Source: Notospermus geniculatus | Lineage: Eukaryota; Nemertea; Pilidiophora; Heteronemertea; Lineidae | Length of the DNA stretch: 64,000 nt | NCBI GenBank assembly: GCA_002633025.1 | Contig: NMRB01002318.1 | Coordinates: 43,219 to 107,218, forward strand | Direction: 5' to 3' | Part shown: piece by piece, positions 11,975 to 22,516 of the stretch | Layout of the letters: the number at the start of each line of letters is the position of its first letter | How positions within the stretch are numbered: the stretch's first letter is position 1 | The notes under the pieces: generated by a model | Told to the model about the DNA's origin: nothing | Seen by the model: only the letters and a program-made list of their open reading frames with translations | Database searches by the model: none | Position numbers and translations under genes: made by a program

Positions 11975-13550
11975 ACATGGACAGTGTCTTCAGGGGTTCA
12001 CTCAATTTCAACGCATGATGGTTCTTGCCTCCCTTTTCATAGTCAATTAGAAACCACACACCATTACACCTACTTTCATTGTAGATAATGAAAGTGGTAT
12101 TGCTGTGTGTACGATCTGTCACCTGGTTTCCCAAAAGGCAGGAAGAGTCACATTGCATATGCATGGATTGATGGAATTAGGCCTCCCACGCAGAGTTTAG
12201 CAGAAACAGTGCATTAATTTGATGGAAATTGATATTAAGTCGTTTGGGCCATCGAGGCATTTCTGCTGATGTTTGGGTTGGCTTCCTTTATTCTTCAACA
12301 GTTGTTGGAGTTTCAGAGACCTGACAAAAAAAATGAGCGAGAGTTTTCAGTATCATGAAAGCCTTCTGCCCAAGAACACATTGCCATTGCCAAGTGCGGA
12401 TGTCACCAAGGTCTGTGTGCCATCTCCACTCAAGATCAGGGGAGGAAGATAAACTGATATACCAGCCTTTCTTTACACAACTTGGTACTTCAAAGTACAA
12501 AATAGAGCTGTTACTTTAATTGCCCTTACACCCACTGATCTTCAGTGGAGCTATTGCTTTTACCATTAGAGGCTAGATATCTTACAGGAATCAAATATGC
12601 CTTCATTTCTTTGTCAAAGCAATTTCTTAGGGATGGAGGGGGCTGTAAACTGGTTTAAAAATTACTATTGAGAATGAAATATTCTCAAAATAAATGACTA
12701 AGGTTTAAGCTAAATATGGTAAAGATACTCAGGTAGAATTTCTCTATATGGTTTTGTGTACCGTTTATTCATTATGTCCAAAGAGTCTTTGGTAACCGAT
12801 TTAGCTTCCAAAATTCCTCACCTGCCTTCGGCTAGTTTTTAGTTGTAGGAGGATGATTACAAAGGGACGGATGACAACAACATGAAAATCAAACATTTGA
12901 ACTATATTTAGTCCCAAACTGTTTTCAGTCTCGCAACCAGTTCTCATTTTGTCGCACTTGGATACAAATTATTATTTTTATGCACGTATTCATACTTATG
13001 TTTTAGGGCCTTGCGGAGGAGTAGGGCTGATATTTTGCCCTCCTACACCCCATTAGAAATCTGCGACTATTAAATGCGGAACAAATATATTGAATGATTG
13101 ATGAAAAATTCCCAATTGTTTTATTTTTCCGATTGCCTTTGAAGTTCATTTCATCTTGCTTGACCTGAATGGCCTGTGCATTTCTAATAGTGTCCTGTAC
13201 ACTTATGTCCAGGTCATCCCGTCAACTTCATGAAAATTTTATTGAATGTTATGGCTTTTATATACTTAAGGTAACCTTTGTGTTTCTCTTCATCCCACTG
13301 CTATAATGTGTTATTGAAATGTCAACTTGATCTTTTTCATTGAAGTTCACAAAATTCAAAATTTACTGCAAAAACCTGTCTGATCTGTCTGTTTAGACTG
13401 TCTCATCTCAGAGAGTGAAAAATGTCATCTTGTTGTGCAGATTCAACTTCTCGATTTCATTGGTATTTGCTTGGCAGGGCGTGCCAAATGGCAAAGAAGA
13501 TAGGGCCTAGCCCTCAATGAGTAATGTACGAATGATTGGTACAATTACAC
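11975..13550. other. Unique non-coding stretch
   Basis: No gene, RNA or repeat family is recognised in these 1.6 kb. Confidence 0.5.
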
Positions 13551-13555
13551 TACAG

Positions 13556-13970
13556 AGTAATGCACACAATACAGAGAAACCAAACTCCACACAATATAGA
13601 GAAACCTGGCTCCACAACAACACACACAATACAGAAAACCCAACTCCACGAAATACAGAGAGAAACCCAACTCTAGGCCGAGACAACCCCACACACAATA
13701 CACTGAGAGAAACCCAACTCCACAAAATACCAAGAAACCCAACTCCTGGCCACACAATACAGAGGAACCCAACTCTACACAATATAGAGAAACCTGGCTC
13801 CACAACAATACACCACAATACAGAAAACCCAACTCCACGAAATACCGAGAAAAACCCAATTCTAAGCCGAGACAACTCCACATACAATATGGAGAAACCC
13901 AACTCCACCAAATACCGAGAAACCCAACTCCTGGCCACACAATACAGAGAAACCCAACTCTACACAATCT
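13556..13970. repeat. ~25-bp minisatellite with ~186-bp higher-order period, left part
   Basis: The basic unit is close to ACACAATACAGAGAAACCC followed by AACTCC. Variant units recur in the same order: the GGCTCCACAACAA variant starts at 13608 and 13796 (188 apart), and AACTCCTGGCCACAC starts at 13741 and 13926 (185 apart). The array therefore has higher-order units of about seven basic repeats. The array resumes at 14406. Open frames across it on both strands follow from the repeat lacking stops and are not genes. Confidence 0.93.
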
Positions 13971-14405
13971 ATATTATAATTGACGGTGGCGCTTTAACTT
14001 CGAACACGAACTCCTCCGTGGATTCTGATCGAAATGGCACCATTTTCACAGGAAGTGTTGAAAATGACATGGGGGTGGCCCTTAAGCGGGTGGCATTACA
14101 TTTTTTTACCCTTAAGCGAATAAAATGCAGGAAGAAACTTCCAATGATTTGCAATGCCCACTAGCCTGGTTTCCCTGGCCACCGTGTAGATGGCGCTGCG
14201 TACGCAACACCATCTACACGGTGGCCGACGGAACCAGGTATAATGCATTGTCTTCAACCAGGCAGGGTGATCAGAAAATAGGAACTTCAACACATAAAAC
14301 TGCTGCCATCTGCTTCCCATAGGCCTAGATTATTGTCCGAGGAGTTGGGCCCCACTAAACATTTTCCTCCCACACAGAGACGTCCAGCAAAATGCCATCC
14401 TCTGN
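13971..14405. mobile_element. ~435-bp insertion splitting the minisatellite
   Basis: This unique segment interrupts the tandem array, which continues on the far side with the same variant units. It contains a compact inverted repeat (14164-14237, listed separately). Its right edge coincides with an ambiguous base at 14405. It is probably an inserted element or pair of elements, but the outer ends show no clear long inverted repeats. Confidence 0.55.
14164..14237. mobile_element. Small palindromic element with 17-bp perfect arms
   Basis: The arms GGCCACCGTGTAGATGG (14177-14193) and CCATCTACACGGTGGCC (14210-14226) are perfect complements around a 16-base centre. Outer arms CCTGGTT and AACCAGG extend the symmetry. 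The whole is about 74 bp, the size of a minimal MITE or a foldback element. Confidence 0.75.
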
Positions 14406-14583
14406 CCGAGACAACCCCACATACAATATGGAGAAACCCAACTCCACCAAATACCGAGAAACCCAACTCCTGGCCACACAATAGAGAAACCCAACTCTAC
14501 ACAATACTGAGAAACCCAACTCCTCTCTCCACAATACAGAGAAACCCAACTCCACACAATACAGCAGAGAAACCCAACTCCAT
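14406..14583. repeat. Minisatellite, right part
   Basis: Continuation of the 13556-13970 array, with the same variant units: a GAGACAACCCCACATACAAT type and AACTCCTGGCCACAC at 14465. Order and identity match the left part, so the two parts were one array before the insertion. Confidence 0.92.
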
Positions 14584-15900
14584 GCACTGGCTAAATGTGT
14601 CTGTCAAATCAATGACATTGCATAAGATCATGAAGCAAAAACCATGTCAATTTCATCGGCCACCAACTTCTCCCAGCTCAATATTTCATTAGTTCCAACC
14701 TACTGTGGAAAAAAATCTTATCATTATTTTCCCCCTTGGTAGATTGCCAATTTCACCAGAAGTATGCTGTATGTTTTCTATGATATACGCATGTCAATTT
14801 CTTTCAATATGAGATGATACGTTCTTATGACCTTAATGCGCCGTTGGCAGCGCGTAGGGACATCTCACGCCACTATGAAATTGACACCTCCTTCTTCGGT
14901 GGTGAATTAGGTGCTTTGGAACCAGTTGATGAATATCCATGACACGTTTTTTGCAGATTGCTTTTGTTCGACTATGATGTGTGTTCCATGTACTCAGAGT
15001 TGCATGTCTTTAAGTAAGTTTGACCAACTCATGTGTACATTTTCCAAACCAATGTGTACCAAAGTACAGTCAATATCATCAACTTGATATGGAATGGACT
15101 GCCAACTTTTGGCACCACTCTGTCTAAGTAAACCATTACATGTTATACAACCGTTTGTTGTGGTGACTTCGTGTAACTGACGCCTTTACCATGTTAGGAT
15201 AATGTACATGTACATACATCAACATTGATGATTCAAGCCAACTTTTTTCTGCAAGATAAAGCTTTTGTGGAAGAATTTTTCAAATGTCTACCTCTGTACA
15301 TTCTTTTACTCAGAATCTTAGCATATTCTCAAATTTCAACTTCCGTTTGTCAATTTCAACAACACCATTCTTTCATATTGCCTTTTTAACTGGAGAATCT
15401 ATTTTGGTCATCCACTCCATATGTTTTCCACCAAACAAGAATTAATCCGCTCTTCTCCCCTATCAGTTTCCTGCTGTCCTATCGTTCGCGTGACATTACT
15501 CTTACCATTTATTTTACGGTTCAGTTTCGTCCTAACCAATGTTCCAAGCGATCCTATCACTATTTTTGGAAAGACATTCTGTTTTCTTCGTTCCTCATTT
15601 CATCTTCATTGATTACAAAATTGGTTTCTGAAAAACCCAATGGTCATTACTTTGTGAGGCAAATAAGTGCAATGTGCTGTTTTGGTGATAATGTTGCTTT
15701 TTGGCTTCTTTCATGTGGATTTCCTTTCCATTTTGCCGTAATAGTTCCAAAAATATCATTCTCGCTAAGCGCCACATTATCACTCTGATGAACATAACAA
15801 CTAAGAATAAAAGGAACTGAGGAATTTTTTTCCATTATAGCACCAGTTGTTTATTCTGATTCCACCACAAAGTAAACAACTATCATCTCTGCAAGCAATG
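14584..15900. other. Unique non-coding stretch
   Basis: About 1.3 kb with no recognised element. A short TACATGTACATAC run is seen near 15205. Confidence 0.5.
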
Positions 15901-15919
15901 CACCACTTTCAGTCAGAGG

Positions 15920-16345
15920 ATTGCTGCAAATGGGAGTTGAACCTGGGACTAACTGAATCAAATGTACTTGGTAATGTAATTTCTAATGGGATTGGAACCT
16001 GGGACTAATGTAATGTATTGTAATTTCCTTGGGATTGGAACTTGGGACCTATTAATGTAATGTAATGCAATTCCAATGGGATTTGGAGCGTAAACCTACT
16101 GTAAGAAATATATAATGGGATTTGAGCCTATTGTAATGTAATATAATTTCCAATGGGATTTGAACCTGGGACCTACTGTGATGTAATGTGATGCATTGTC
16201 CAATTAGGTTTGATCCTGGGAGCTATTGTAATGTAATGTATGGTAGTGTAATTTTCAATGGGGTTCCAAACAGGGACAAATTGTAATGTTATGTTACGTA
16301 ATCTTCCAATGGGATTTGAACCTGGGATCTACTGACCACTGGTCA
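15920..16345. repeat. ~55-60 bp tandem array built from a tRNA T-arm-like motif
   Basis: About seven diverged units contain CCAATGGGATTTGAACCTGGG followed by a GTAATGTAATGTAAT-type spacer. Read on the minus strand the core is CCCAGGTTCAAATCCC, a good T-arm/B-box match. The rightmost unit joins the tRNA-like sequence at 16345-16378, which suggests that the 3' half of a SINE head was amplified in tandem. Confidence 0.85.
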
Positions 16346-16378
16346 GGGTCAGATAAACAAGCCACTAGACTGTGGATT
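16300..16378 (-). mobile_element. Degenerate tRNA-derived SINE head
   Basis: On the minus strand the sequence runs from CCACAGTCTAGTGGCTTG (A-box-like) to CCCAGGTTCAAATCCC (B-box-like), with about 35 bases between. This fits the front half of a tRNA-like SINE promoter. The downstream body is missing; instead the B-box part runs into the tandem array to the left. Confidence 0.6.
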
Positions 16379-16634
16379 CTGTCGTATCCAGCATCCAATA
16401 TCTGTTGGTGGTTATCATTACTTGATTTTCTCTCATCTTCAAGTACTCTTAAGTGACGAACATCATCTGAAGGTCACCTTGGAAATCACCGCCAATCAGG
16501 GTATTGACCACCCCTGACATGCAATGTGTGGAACCCTAAACTACCTACTATAAAATCACGACTGTCATTGACGGACATCAGTCATATCTCTGATTGCCAA
16601 AATCTAATCATCGATACCGATGTGCATCTGAGCT

Positions 16635-16848
16635 AGGCTACCCTGTGGTTGCCAAGATGGGTGTAGAGGGAATGTGTGGGAGATGCTGAGTGCAAAGCTA
16701 CACTGCATTCAGAGTATGGCGTAATCTTCTGATGGAGAATTAGCTGAACCCTGTAGTTGTCATGATGGGTGCTGGAGGGGATCGCGTGGGAGATGCTGAG
16801 TGCAGTTATATGCTGCATTCAGAGTAATCTTTTGATGGAGAAATGCTG
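16635..16848. repeat. ~110-bp two-copy tandem duplication
   Basis: The copies share CCTGT-GTTG, GTGGGAGATGCTGAGTGCA, CTGCATTCAGAGTA and TGATGGAGAA, about 110 bp apart. They differ by several substitutions and small indels. Confidence 0.85.
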
Positions 16849-16924
16849 TCCACTTTCCTTTCAAAGGCATCTGGATTACCAACATTCAGCAGCTTTTTGC
16901 GAAGGGAAGTTCATTGTATGCTGC

Positions 16925-17140
16925 TGTGTCAGCAGTGGAAGGTTGTGGCACATCAGTTGAGCGGCAGACTACAGACCAAACAGTCAGGGGTTCAAATCCA
17001 GGCCAGGTCGCACTTTGTATTCTCAACTGGTCTGAAAGGATCCAGTGAGCATTGAATGAGCCCCAGAAAAGTTTCTGGAGAGGCTGGGTAATCATGTCAA
17101 GTGCTTTGAGACGGTTTAACGACAGTGGAAAGCACCATGT
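16925..17140 (+). mobile_element. tRNA-derived SINE, family with CTGAAAGGATC body
   Basis: A tRNA-like head (GTGGCACATCAGTTGAG, then B box GGTTCAAATCC at 16989-16999) is followed by a body with CTGAAAGGATCCAGTGAGC and CCAGAAAAGTTTCTGGAGAG. The tail is GTGCTTTGAGACGG then CAGTGGAAAGC. The same body phrases occur, diverged, in the minus-strand copy at 35640-35850, so this is a dispersed family. No clear target duplication was seen. Confidence 0.8.
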
Positions 17141-17154
17141 GTCAAAGGAGCACA

Positions 17155-17655
17155 TTATTGGACATGTTAGTATCTCCTGAGGGAGGTGTCTTCACTCACT
17201 GGTCATGTCTTCTAATGGTGTTTCCTCTCCATGTTGGGACCCTCCAGATGGACGAAGTCCCTCTGGATGGAGGCGTAAACCTGTTGGAAAGATTCCTCTC
17301 AGTATTACACCAATGTCCGCCAAGGCATGCTCCCTTTTTCAAGGGAACGTTCTTTGCTATCAAACATCTCCACAGGCATATTTTCCTCCAATTTGATGAA
17401 AATTTGGCAAAATATATTGTGTTTGCAAAACCATGACGTTAAATTTTAAAAACTTTCATTTTTGGGTGTGGTACCAAATCTTATCCCCGCAAAATTGTCT
17501 AGTATTTCTCTTTCCCTGAGGCGTTTTGTGTCACAAGCAGCCGTAATGTAAATAGTCCTTTGTCAATAAACTGTTTCATTGATTTGTTTCTATATCTTTG
17601 GAGATAACCCTACCATTAACTGTAACTGGTCAATCGATATGAAAAAGCGCGATGC
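17155..17655. other. Unique stretch, nothing recognised
   Basis: About 500 bases. An overlapping pair of plus-strand frames (17125-17436 and 17205-17396) has no identifiable domain. Confidence 0.45.
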
Positions 17656-17656
17656 C

Positions 17657-17754
17657 CATTCTCCCACAGCAGGGCTTTGATCTCACGCCTCTTCTCTTCG
17701 TACACTGGCTTGTGTATGAAGAGGAGCAAGACCGAAGCCTGCTGTGGGAGAATG
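17657..17754. mobile_element. Hairpin element, CTCCCACAGCAGG family, copy 1
   Basis: Left arm CATTCTCCCACAGCAGG pairs with right arm CCTGCTGTGGGAGAATG. The inner segment CTCTTCTCTTCGTACAC pairs partly with GTGTATGAAGAGGAG. The related copy at 22401-22486 shares arms and centre, so this is a dispersed family of about 90-100 bp. Confidence 0.88.
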
Positions 17755-18194
17755 CATGCCTGTCCTTCGTTTTGTTCTCCAGGACTATTTATAGGACATA
17801 AAATGGTCAAAATCGATCACGAAGCTCTCTGTTTATTTTCAGCTGTTTTGTTTGTTTGTTTTTCACTACAATGAGGCAGCTGAGGTGACAGCTGCCAAAC
17901 AACCTGCCGTAGTAAGGATGATCCAAAAAACGTCCCCAACTAAACCTTTTCTTTTCTGCCTGCCACTGTCTGTTTCATCCATTATATTGAAAAAAATTGT
18001 TAAAAAAGCATTGTGGGGCAGATATTCCATTATTGTTGGATGCCGTCTTGCCTCAGTTTTCCCGTTACTGGCAATGATGCTCTTTCAAACAGATATTGAC
18101 CGAATCTGACATCAGAAAACTTCTTTTGGTGGTTCTGCTTCTCGTGATGGTGTTGGTTGTCAAAGTACTGATGCACGACAGCGAAACAGTGTAA

Positions 18195-18980
18195 GCATAG
18201 CAACCATGAGTTTGTCGTTATAAACAGGGTGTAACTTCGCCGTGGCGTCATAACAATTGTCTTGGTTACCAAGTTTCTGGCCACAGAAAGATTTTGATGA
18301 ATGTTTGTAAACAATATCTGTGGCTATTTTGGGGACAGACTGGCGGGTCAGTTGATCAGATTGGTATGAAAGGAGATGAGCAGCAAACTTAGCCATCGTA
18401 GCAGTTCATTGTTACTAAGTTTCTGGCCGCAGAGGGACTTTGATGAGTCTTTGTATTCAGCATCTGTGGCTATTTTGGGGAAGAGAATGGGGTATCAGTG
18501 AGTAATGGAAAGCTGAAGAAGAGCAGCAAACTTCACCATGGCCATCATAGCAATTTTGTCTTAGTTATACCAAATTTCTGGCCACAGTGGGACTTTGATG
18601 AATCTGTGGCTACTTTGGGGAAGGGACTGAAAGATCAGCTGATCAGGTAGTGATGGAAAGCTGAAGAAGAGCAGCAAACTTCACTATGGCCATCATAGCA
18701 ATTTTGTCTTAGTTACCAACTTTCTGACCATAGAGGGACTTTGATGATGAATCTGTGGCTACTTGGGGGAAGGGACTGAAAGATCAGCTGATCAGGTAAG
18801 GATGGAAAGCTGAAGAAGAGCAACAAATTTCACTGTGGCCATCATAGCAATTGTCTTAGTTACCAAGTTTCTGGCTGCAGAGGGACTTTGTTGAACCCTT
18901 GTAACCGGTATACTTGGCTATTTTGGGGAAAAGAATTGAAGATCAGCTGATCAGGTCATGAAGAATCCTGAAATAGAGGA
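18195..18980. repeat. ~148-bp tandem array, five and a half copies
   Basis: Units begin GTTTCTGGCCACAGAGGGAC and contain CTGTGGCTATTTTGGGGAA, GATCAGCTGATCAGGT, GAAAGCTGAAGAAGAGCAGC and CCATCATAGCAATTTTGTCT. Copies start near 18267, 18419, 18572, 18720 and 18867, with a partial copy to the left. The middle copies are most alike and the outer ones more diverged. The palindrome GATCAGCTGATC is present in most copies. Confidence 0.93.
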
Positions 18981-20460
18981 GTAATCTCAGCAGATACTTT
19001 TTGACACTTCAACAGTTTGGGTCATATATCAACGAGATTCGTTCTGCCATGTCTTGAATGTTGAGAAAATAAAATGCCAGGTGAATAACTTACCTCCACC
19101 ATGGGAAGTAACCTAATGTGACACTAAGTTGCATTAGCAAGGATAATGGCTTTGTGTCTGTTTAGCATCTCAAATAATGCAGAAAAATGGATTTGCTTTT
19201 TTTATTCATTAGATGGAAACCATGGGGGAGGTCTTCGGGATGAAATTTTTCCCTTTAATGCCATTATTATTTAAGATTGTGCACTGTTGAATTACAATAT
19301 TGCATGAAACTAATGGTAAAATATTGGATTGTGGATCCACTTTTGTAAAGTTCCTGCTTCTCCACTTATAAATTTAGTTGCAAATTACAATAACAAACTG
19401 CCTAATGTCTAAATATAGAATTTCTTTAATAGCTGATGTTTAATACTTCCTGATGAATGAGATACTCTCGTGACAGATGTCACAGCTCATGTTATGTTTC
19501 GTTCACCCGCAAAAGTAGAAATTTGCGTGAAAAGGATTCCAACGGTGTATTCATTAACACCGGATAAGGTAGGCGTATAAATCGGTAAAAAAAATTCCCC
19601 AGAAAGTTTCTGCTTTCTGCTTTGTCCGTTTAGGACAATGAGACGAGGCAGGTTTGCTTGAGATGGGAATGGAACATTGGGAAAAGAATTGGTGTCAGGC
19701 GATGCTATCTCGGGGAAATAATCCGTCAGAAGACATCCAGGTCTTAGCGATCACAATAAGATGAAAGCCTATACCCATAGCGAGCTAACTTTCCATGTTA
19801 CATGTTATCCTCAATTTGCCCTTAGGTATTATGCTTTAGATACCAAAAATACACCACCCACCTATCTTAGGTCTGGTGATAATATTTCTGATGTTGAGGC
19901 CTAAATTAGCTCTGGGTTACTAAAGATAGCTTGATTTCTCTATTGTCTTTTTGGAAACCGGATTATCTGTTACTAAAAATAGACATTACGTTGCTATGTA
20001 TAGTGAAGCCGTTTATTTATAGTCTGTTGCAGCGTCTATTCCAGGATTCCCAGGTTGGGTGTTCCCCGATTGGCTGACATATCATATTGATTACATGAAT
20101 AATGCGATTACTCCTACAATGAAGGTCAATAATGGCATTCTATTTGCATTAGGAGATCAAAGGGAATCAGAGAAAATATCATTGTTTGATCTTGAAAGGG
20201 TATTCAAAAACATTTCTAAAAATAATTTTTCGCTTTCTATAAGTGATCCGTTTTGTTGCTAATCAATTTTGAATGATATCTATGATTAGATTGAAAGATG
20301 GCCAGTTCAGAAATACCCACCAAAATTTGGAAGTACCAAAATATCAAAAGATCTTAATCATTTATGTAATAAAAAGTTACTAATTAACCAAAATGGTCAG
20401 TTGTGATTTTGGTCAAGTCTTTTGCTCATGATAGACATGTAAAATTTTTCAACTTTTTTT
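18981..20460. other. Unique non-coding stretch
   Basis: About 1.5 kb with no gene or repeat recognised. One MEF2-type word CTAAAAATAG occurs at about 19974. Confidence 0.5.
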
Positions 20461-20461
20461 T

Positions 20462-21893
20462 AGCTCACCTGTGGTGAGCTTATACAATGGTTGTGCGTCC
20501 GTCGTCCGTCGTCGTCCGTCGTCGTCGTCCGTCGTCGTCCGTTAGCAGGGCACGTTTCGTAACCGCTGGGGCTATTGATCTGAAACTTGGTACACATATG
20601 CCCCTAGGTCATATGACCTATGACACCAAGTTTTGGTCCGATTCGATTCTTGACTTGGCCACCAGGTGGCTAAAACCAAAAACACAAAAAGTGCAATAAC
20701 TCCTGAACTAATGACAGGATCACCTCCAAATTTTTATCATAGGTGTATCTAATGAGGGTACATTACATATATAACGGGTTTTTGATTTGACCTACTTTTC
20801 AAGGTCACAGAGGTCAAAGTTCGACAAAAGTAACGAACCTGCCACAGTTCTTCATTATTTCACCGAGCGTCTTCATATCTTGCATAAACGTGTATTAGAG
20901 GGGTACCTTCAAAATTATGGAGTTTCGGCCCAATCGGACATCCAATATGGCCGCCAGGTGGCGTAACCTGAAAATCTTCCAAGTGCTATAACTCAGGAAC
21001 GGCACAACCCAGCATGCTCAAACTTGATATTTACCTCCATCTAGATGACCTTTACAAGCACGTCATATTTTGGCCTGATTAAATTTCCAATATGGCCGCC
21101 AGGTGGCGTAACCCGAAAATCATCAAATGTGCTGTAACTCAGGAACGACTTGACCCAGAGCGATCAAATTTGATATGTACCTCCTTCTAGATGACCTTTA
21201 CAAGCACGTCAAATTTCGGCCTGATTAAGGTTCCAATATGGCCGCCAGGTGGCGTAACACGAAAATGTTCAAAATTTTGCCTTTAAGTGGCATGTTTCGT
21301 AACCGCAGGTGCTATTGGCCTGAAATTCGGTACATATAGACACCTTGGTCAGATGACCTATGACCCCAAGTTTCGGTCCGATTTGACCCTTAGCTTGGCC
21401 ACCAGGTGGCGGAAACCAAAAACACAAAAAGTGCAATAACTCATGAACTAATGACTGGATCCTCTCCAAATTTTTATCATTGGTGCTTCTAATGAGGATG
21501 CATGACATAAGTAAGGGGTTTTTGATTTGACCGACTTTTCAAGGTCACAGAGGTCAAAGTTCAAAATTTAGGCATTTGGTGGCGCGTTTCATAACTGCTT
21601 GGGCTATTGACTTGAAACTTGGTACATACATGTATACACCCCTATGTCAGGTTACCAATGACACCACTTTTCGGTCCAATTCGATTCTCCGCTTGGCAAC
21701 CAGGTGGCCAAAACCAAAGCTCAAAGTCCAGTAACTCCTGAACTGTACCTTGATTGTCTCCAATTTTTTATCAGGCATGTCAGGTGCATCTAATGAGGAT
21801 ACATGACCCTGGAACATTTCGATTTAACATTTGTCATTTGTTTTTCTGGTACGTTCACCCAGGTGAGCACATGGTCCATGGACCATTTCATTT
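20462..21893 (+). mobile_element. AGCTCACC-type repeat element, long 1.43-kb copy
   Basis: The left end AGCTCACCTGTGGTGAGCT forms a small hairpin. The right end has TTCACCCAGGTGAGCACATG and the palindrome TGGTCCATGGACCA. A GTCC/GTC-rich run (20497-20542) follows the left end. The interior is made of diverged modules of about 148 bp, most carrying CCASCAGGTGGC and, about 32 bases on, GTAACTC-type sequence before TGAAC or GGAAC. A 265-bp version lies at 42501-42765 with the same two ends, so the ends are true element boundaries. There is no coding capacity. The class is not clear: no long terminal inverted repeats and no obvious Helitron CTRR end. Confidence 0.88.
20659..21708 (+). promoter_or_regulatory. 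Array of CTCF-like and AGGTCA motifs at ~148-bp spacing
   Basis: CTCF-core-like 12-mers lie at 20659, 20951, 21096, 21242, 21399 and 21697, all in the same orientation. Two perfect AGGTCACAGAGGTCA direct repeats (half-sites spaced by three) lie at 20802 and 21542. Taken together the eight sites are 143-157 bp apart, mean 148. CCASYAGRKGGC is the known core of CTCF sites in animals, and AGGTCA direct repeats are nuclear-receptor half-sites. Binding here is inference only. The periodicity may reflect the tandem origin of the element. Confidence 0.35.
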
Positions 21894-21906
21894 AAATTAA
21901 AAGTCA

Positions 21907-21985
21907 GGGGCCGTATGCATAAAGTGTAAAATTCCCCTTAAACTATTGTTCCAAACAAAAGATAAGGGGAATTTTACATTCAGAA
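21907..21985. mobile_element. Truncated palindromic MITE, GGGCC-end group
   Basis: GGGGCCGTATGCATAAAGTG begins the left arm. The inner arms GTAAAATTCCCCTTA and AAGGGGAATTTTAC pair. The right outer arm is missing and replaced by AGAAAATTTG, so the copy is 3'-truncated. Confidence 0.75.
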
Positions 21986-22101
21986 AATTTGTAGAAAAAA
22001 TTGACCAAGCACAACTGACATTACTTTCCCCATTGCTGCAGAGATGCTTGCTTCAGCCACTTCACTATTAAAGTCCAAGTGTAATTTCGGCAGCTAAATA
22101 T

Positions 22102-22190
22102 ACTTCATGAGAATCTCAGGTCATTACCCCTCCCTCAGTAACAAGTGTAAGGAGGGGAGCAGTTGTGAAGCCCCTGGGTGCGAGGATGCT
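22102..22190. mobile_element. MITE related to the 54147 element, uninterrupted copy
   Basis: It shares TGAGAATCTCAGGTCATT, CCCCTCCCT, a GTGTAAGGAGGGG-type arm and GTGAAG-CCCTGGGTGCGAGG with 54147-54478. Here the centre is intact (CCTCAGTAACAAGTG), so it shows the site before the nested insertion seen in the other copy. Confidence 0.8.
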
Positions 22191-22400
22191 AAATATGAGG
22201 CCATCAATGGAAAGTTCTTATGTCTCCTGGGAGAAAAATGGTTAACGCTTGCCGGAGAAGCCATACTACCCTGACTTTCTTTGCTTTTGAGGTCTTGTGG
22301 CTTTCTCATGTCAAGTGTCAAGCAAGAACTGATGAAATTAACAAAGGGTCACTTGCCATGTCATCAGCTGTGAGGCATGAAGGGTTTCCTTGATAGCCTT

Positions 22401-22486
22401 CCTCCCACAGCAGGGGTTTTTACCTCGCTCTTCTTCATCCACTGTGTGTATCAAGAGGAGCGAGACCAAAGCCCTGCTGTGGGAGG
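22401..22486. mobile_element. Hairpin element, CTCCCACAGCAGG family, copy 2
   Basis: Perfect 15-bp arms CCTCCCACAGCAGGG (22401-22415) and CCCTGCTGTGGGAGG (22472-22486). The interior continues the stem, with CTCGCTCTTCTT opposite AAGAGGAGCGAG. The whole folds into one long hairpin of about 86 nt. Confidence 0.9.
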
Positions 22487-22516
22487 ATGCTTTATCTCAA
22501 ATAGTGAGAAGAGGAT

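Noticed and set aside
13507-14164. Frames of 140-215 codons on both strands
   Set aside because: They lie in the ~25-bp minisatellite, which has no stops in several frames; open on both strands at once, which is typical of repeats.
17150-17440. Possible conserved exon (proline/glycine-rich frame)
   Set aside because: Two frames overlap, neither matches a domain I can name, and it directly follows a SINE.
20462-21893. Helitron identity for the AGCTCACC element
   Set aside because: There are hairpins near the ends but no TC start or CTRR end and no helicase; left unclassified.
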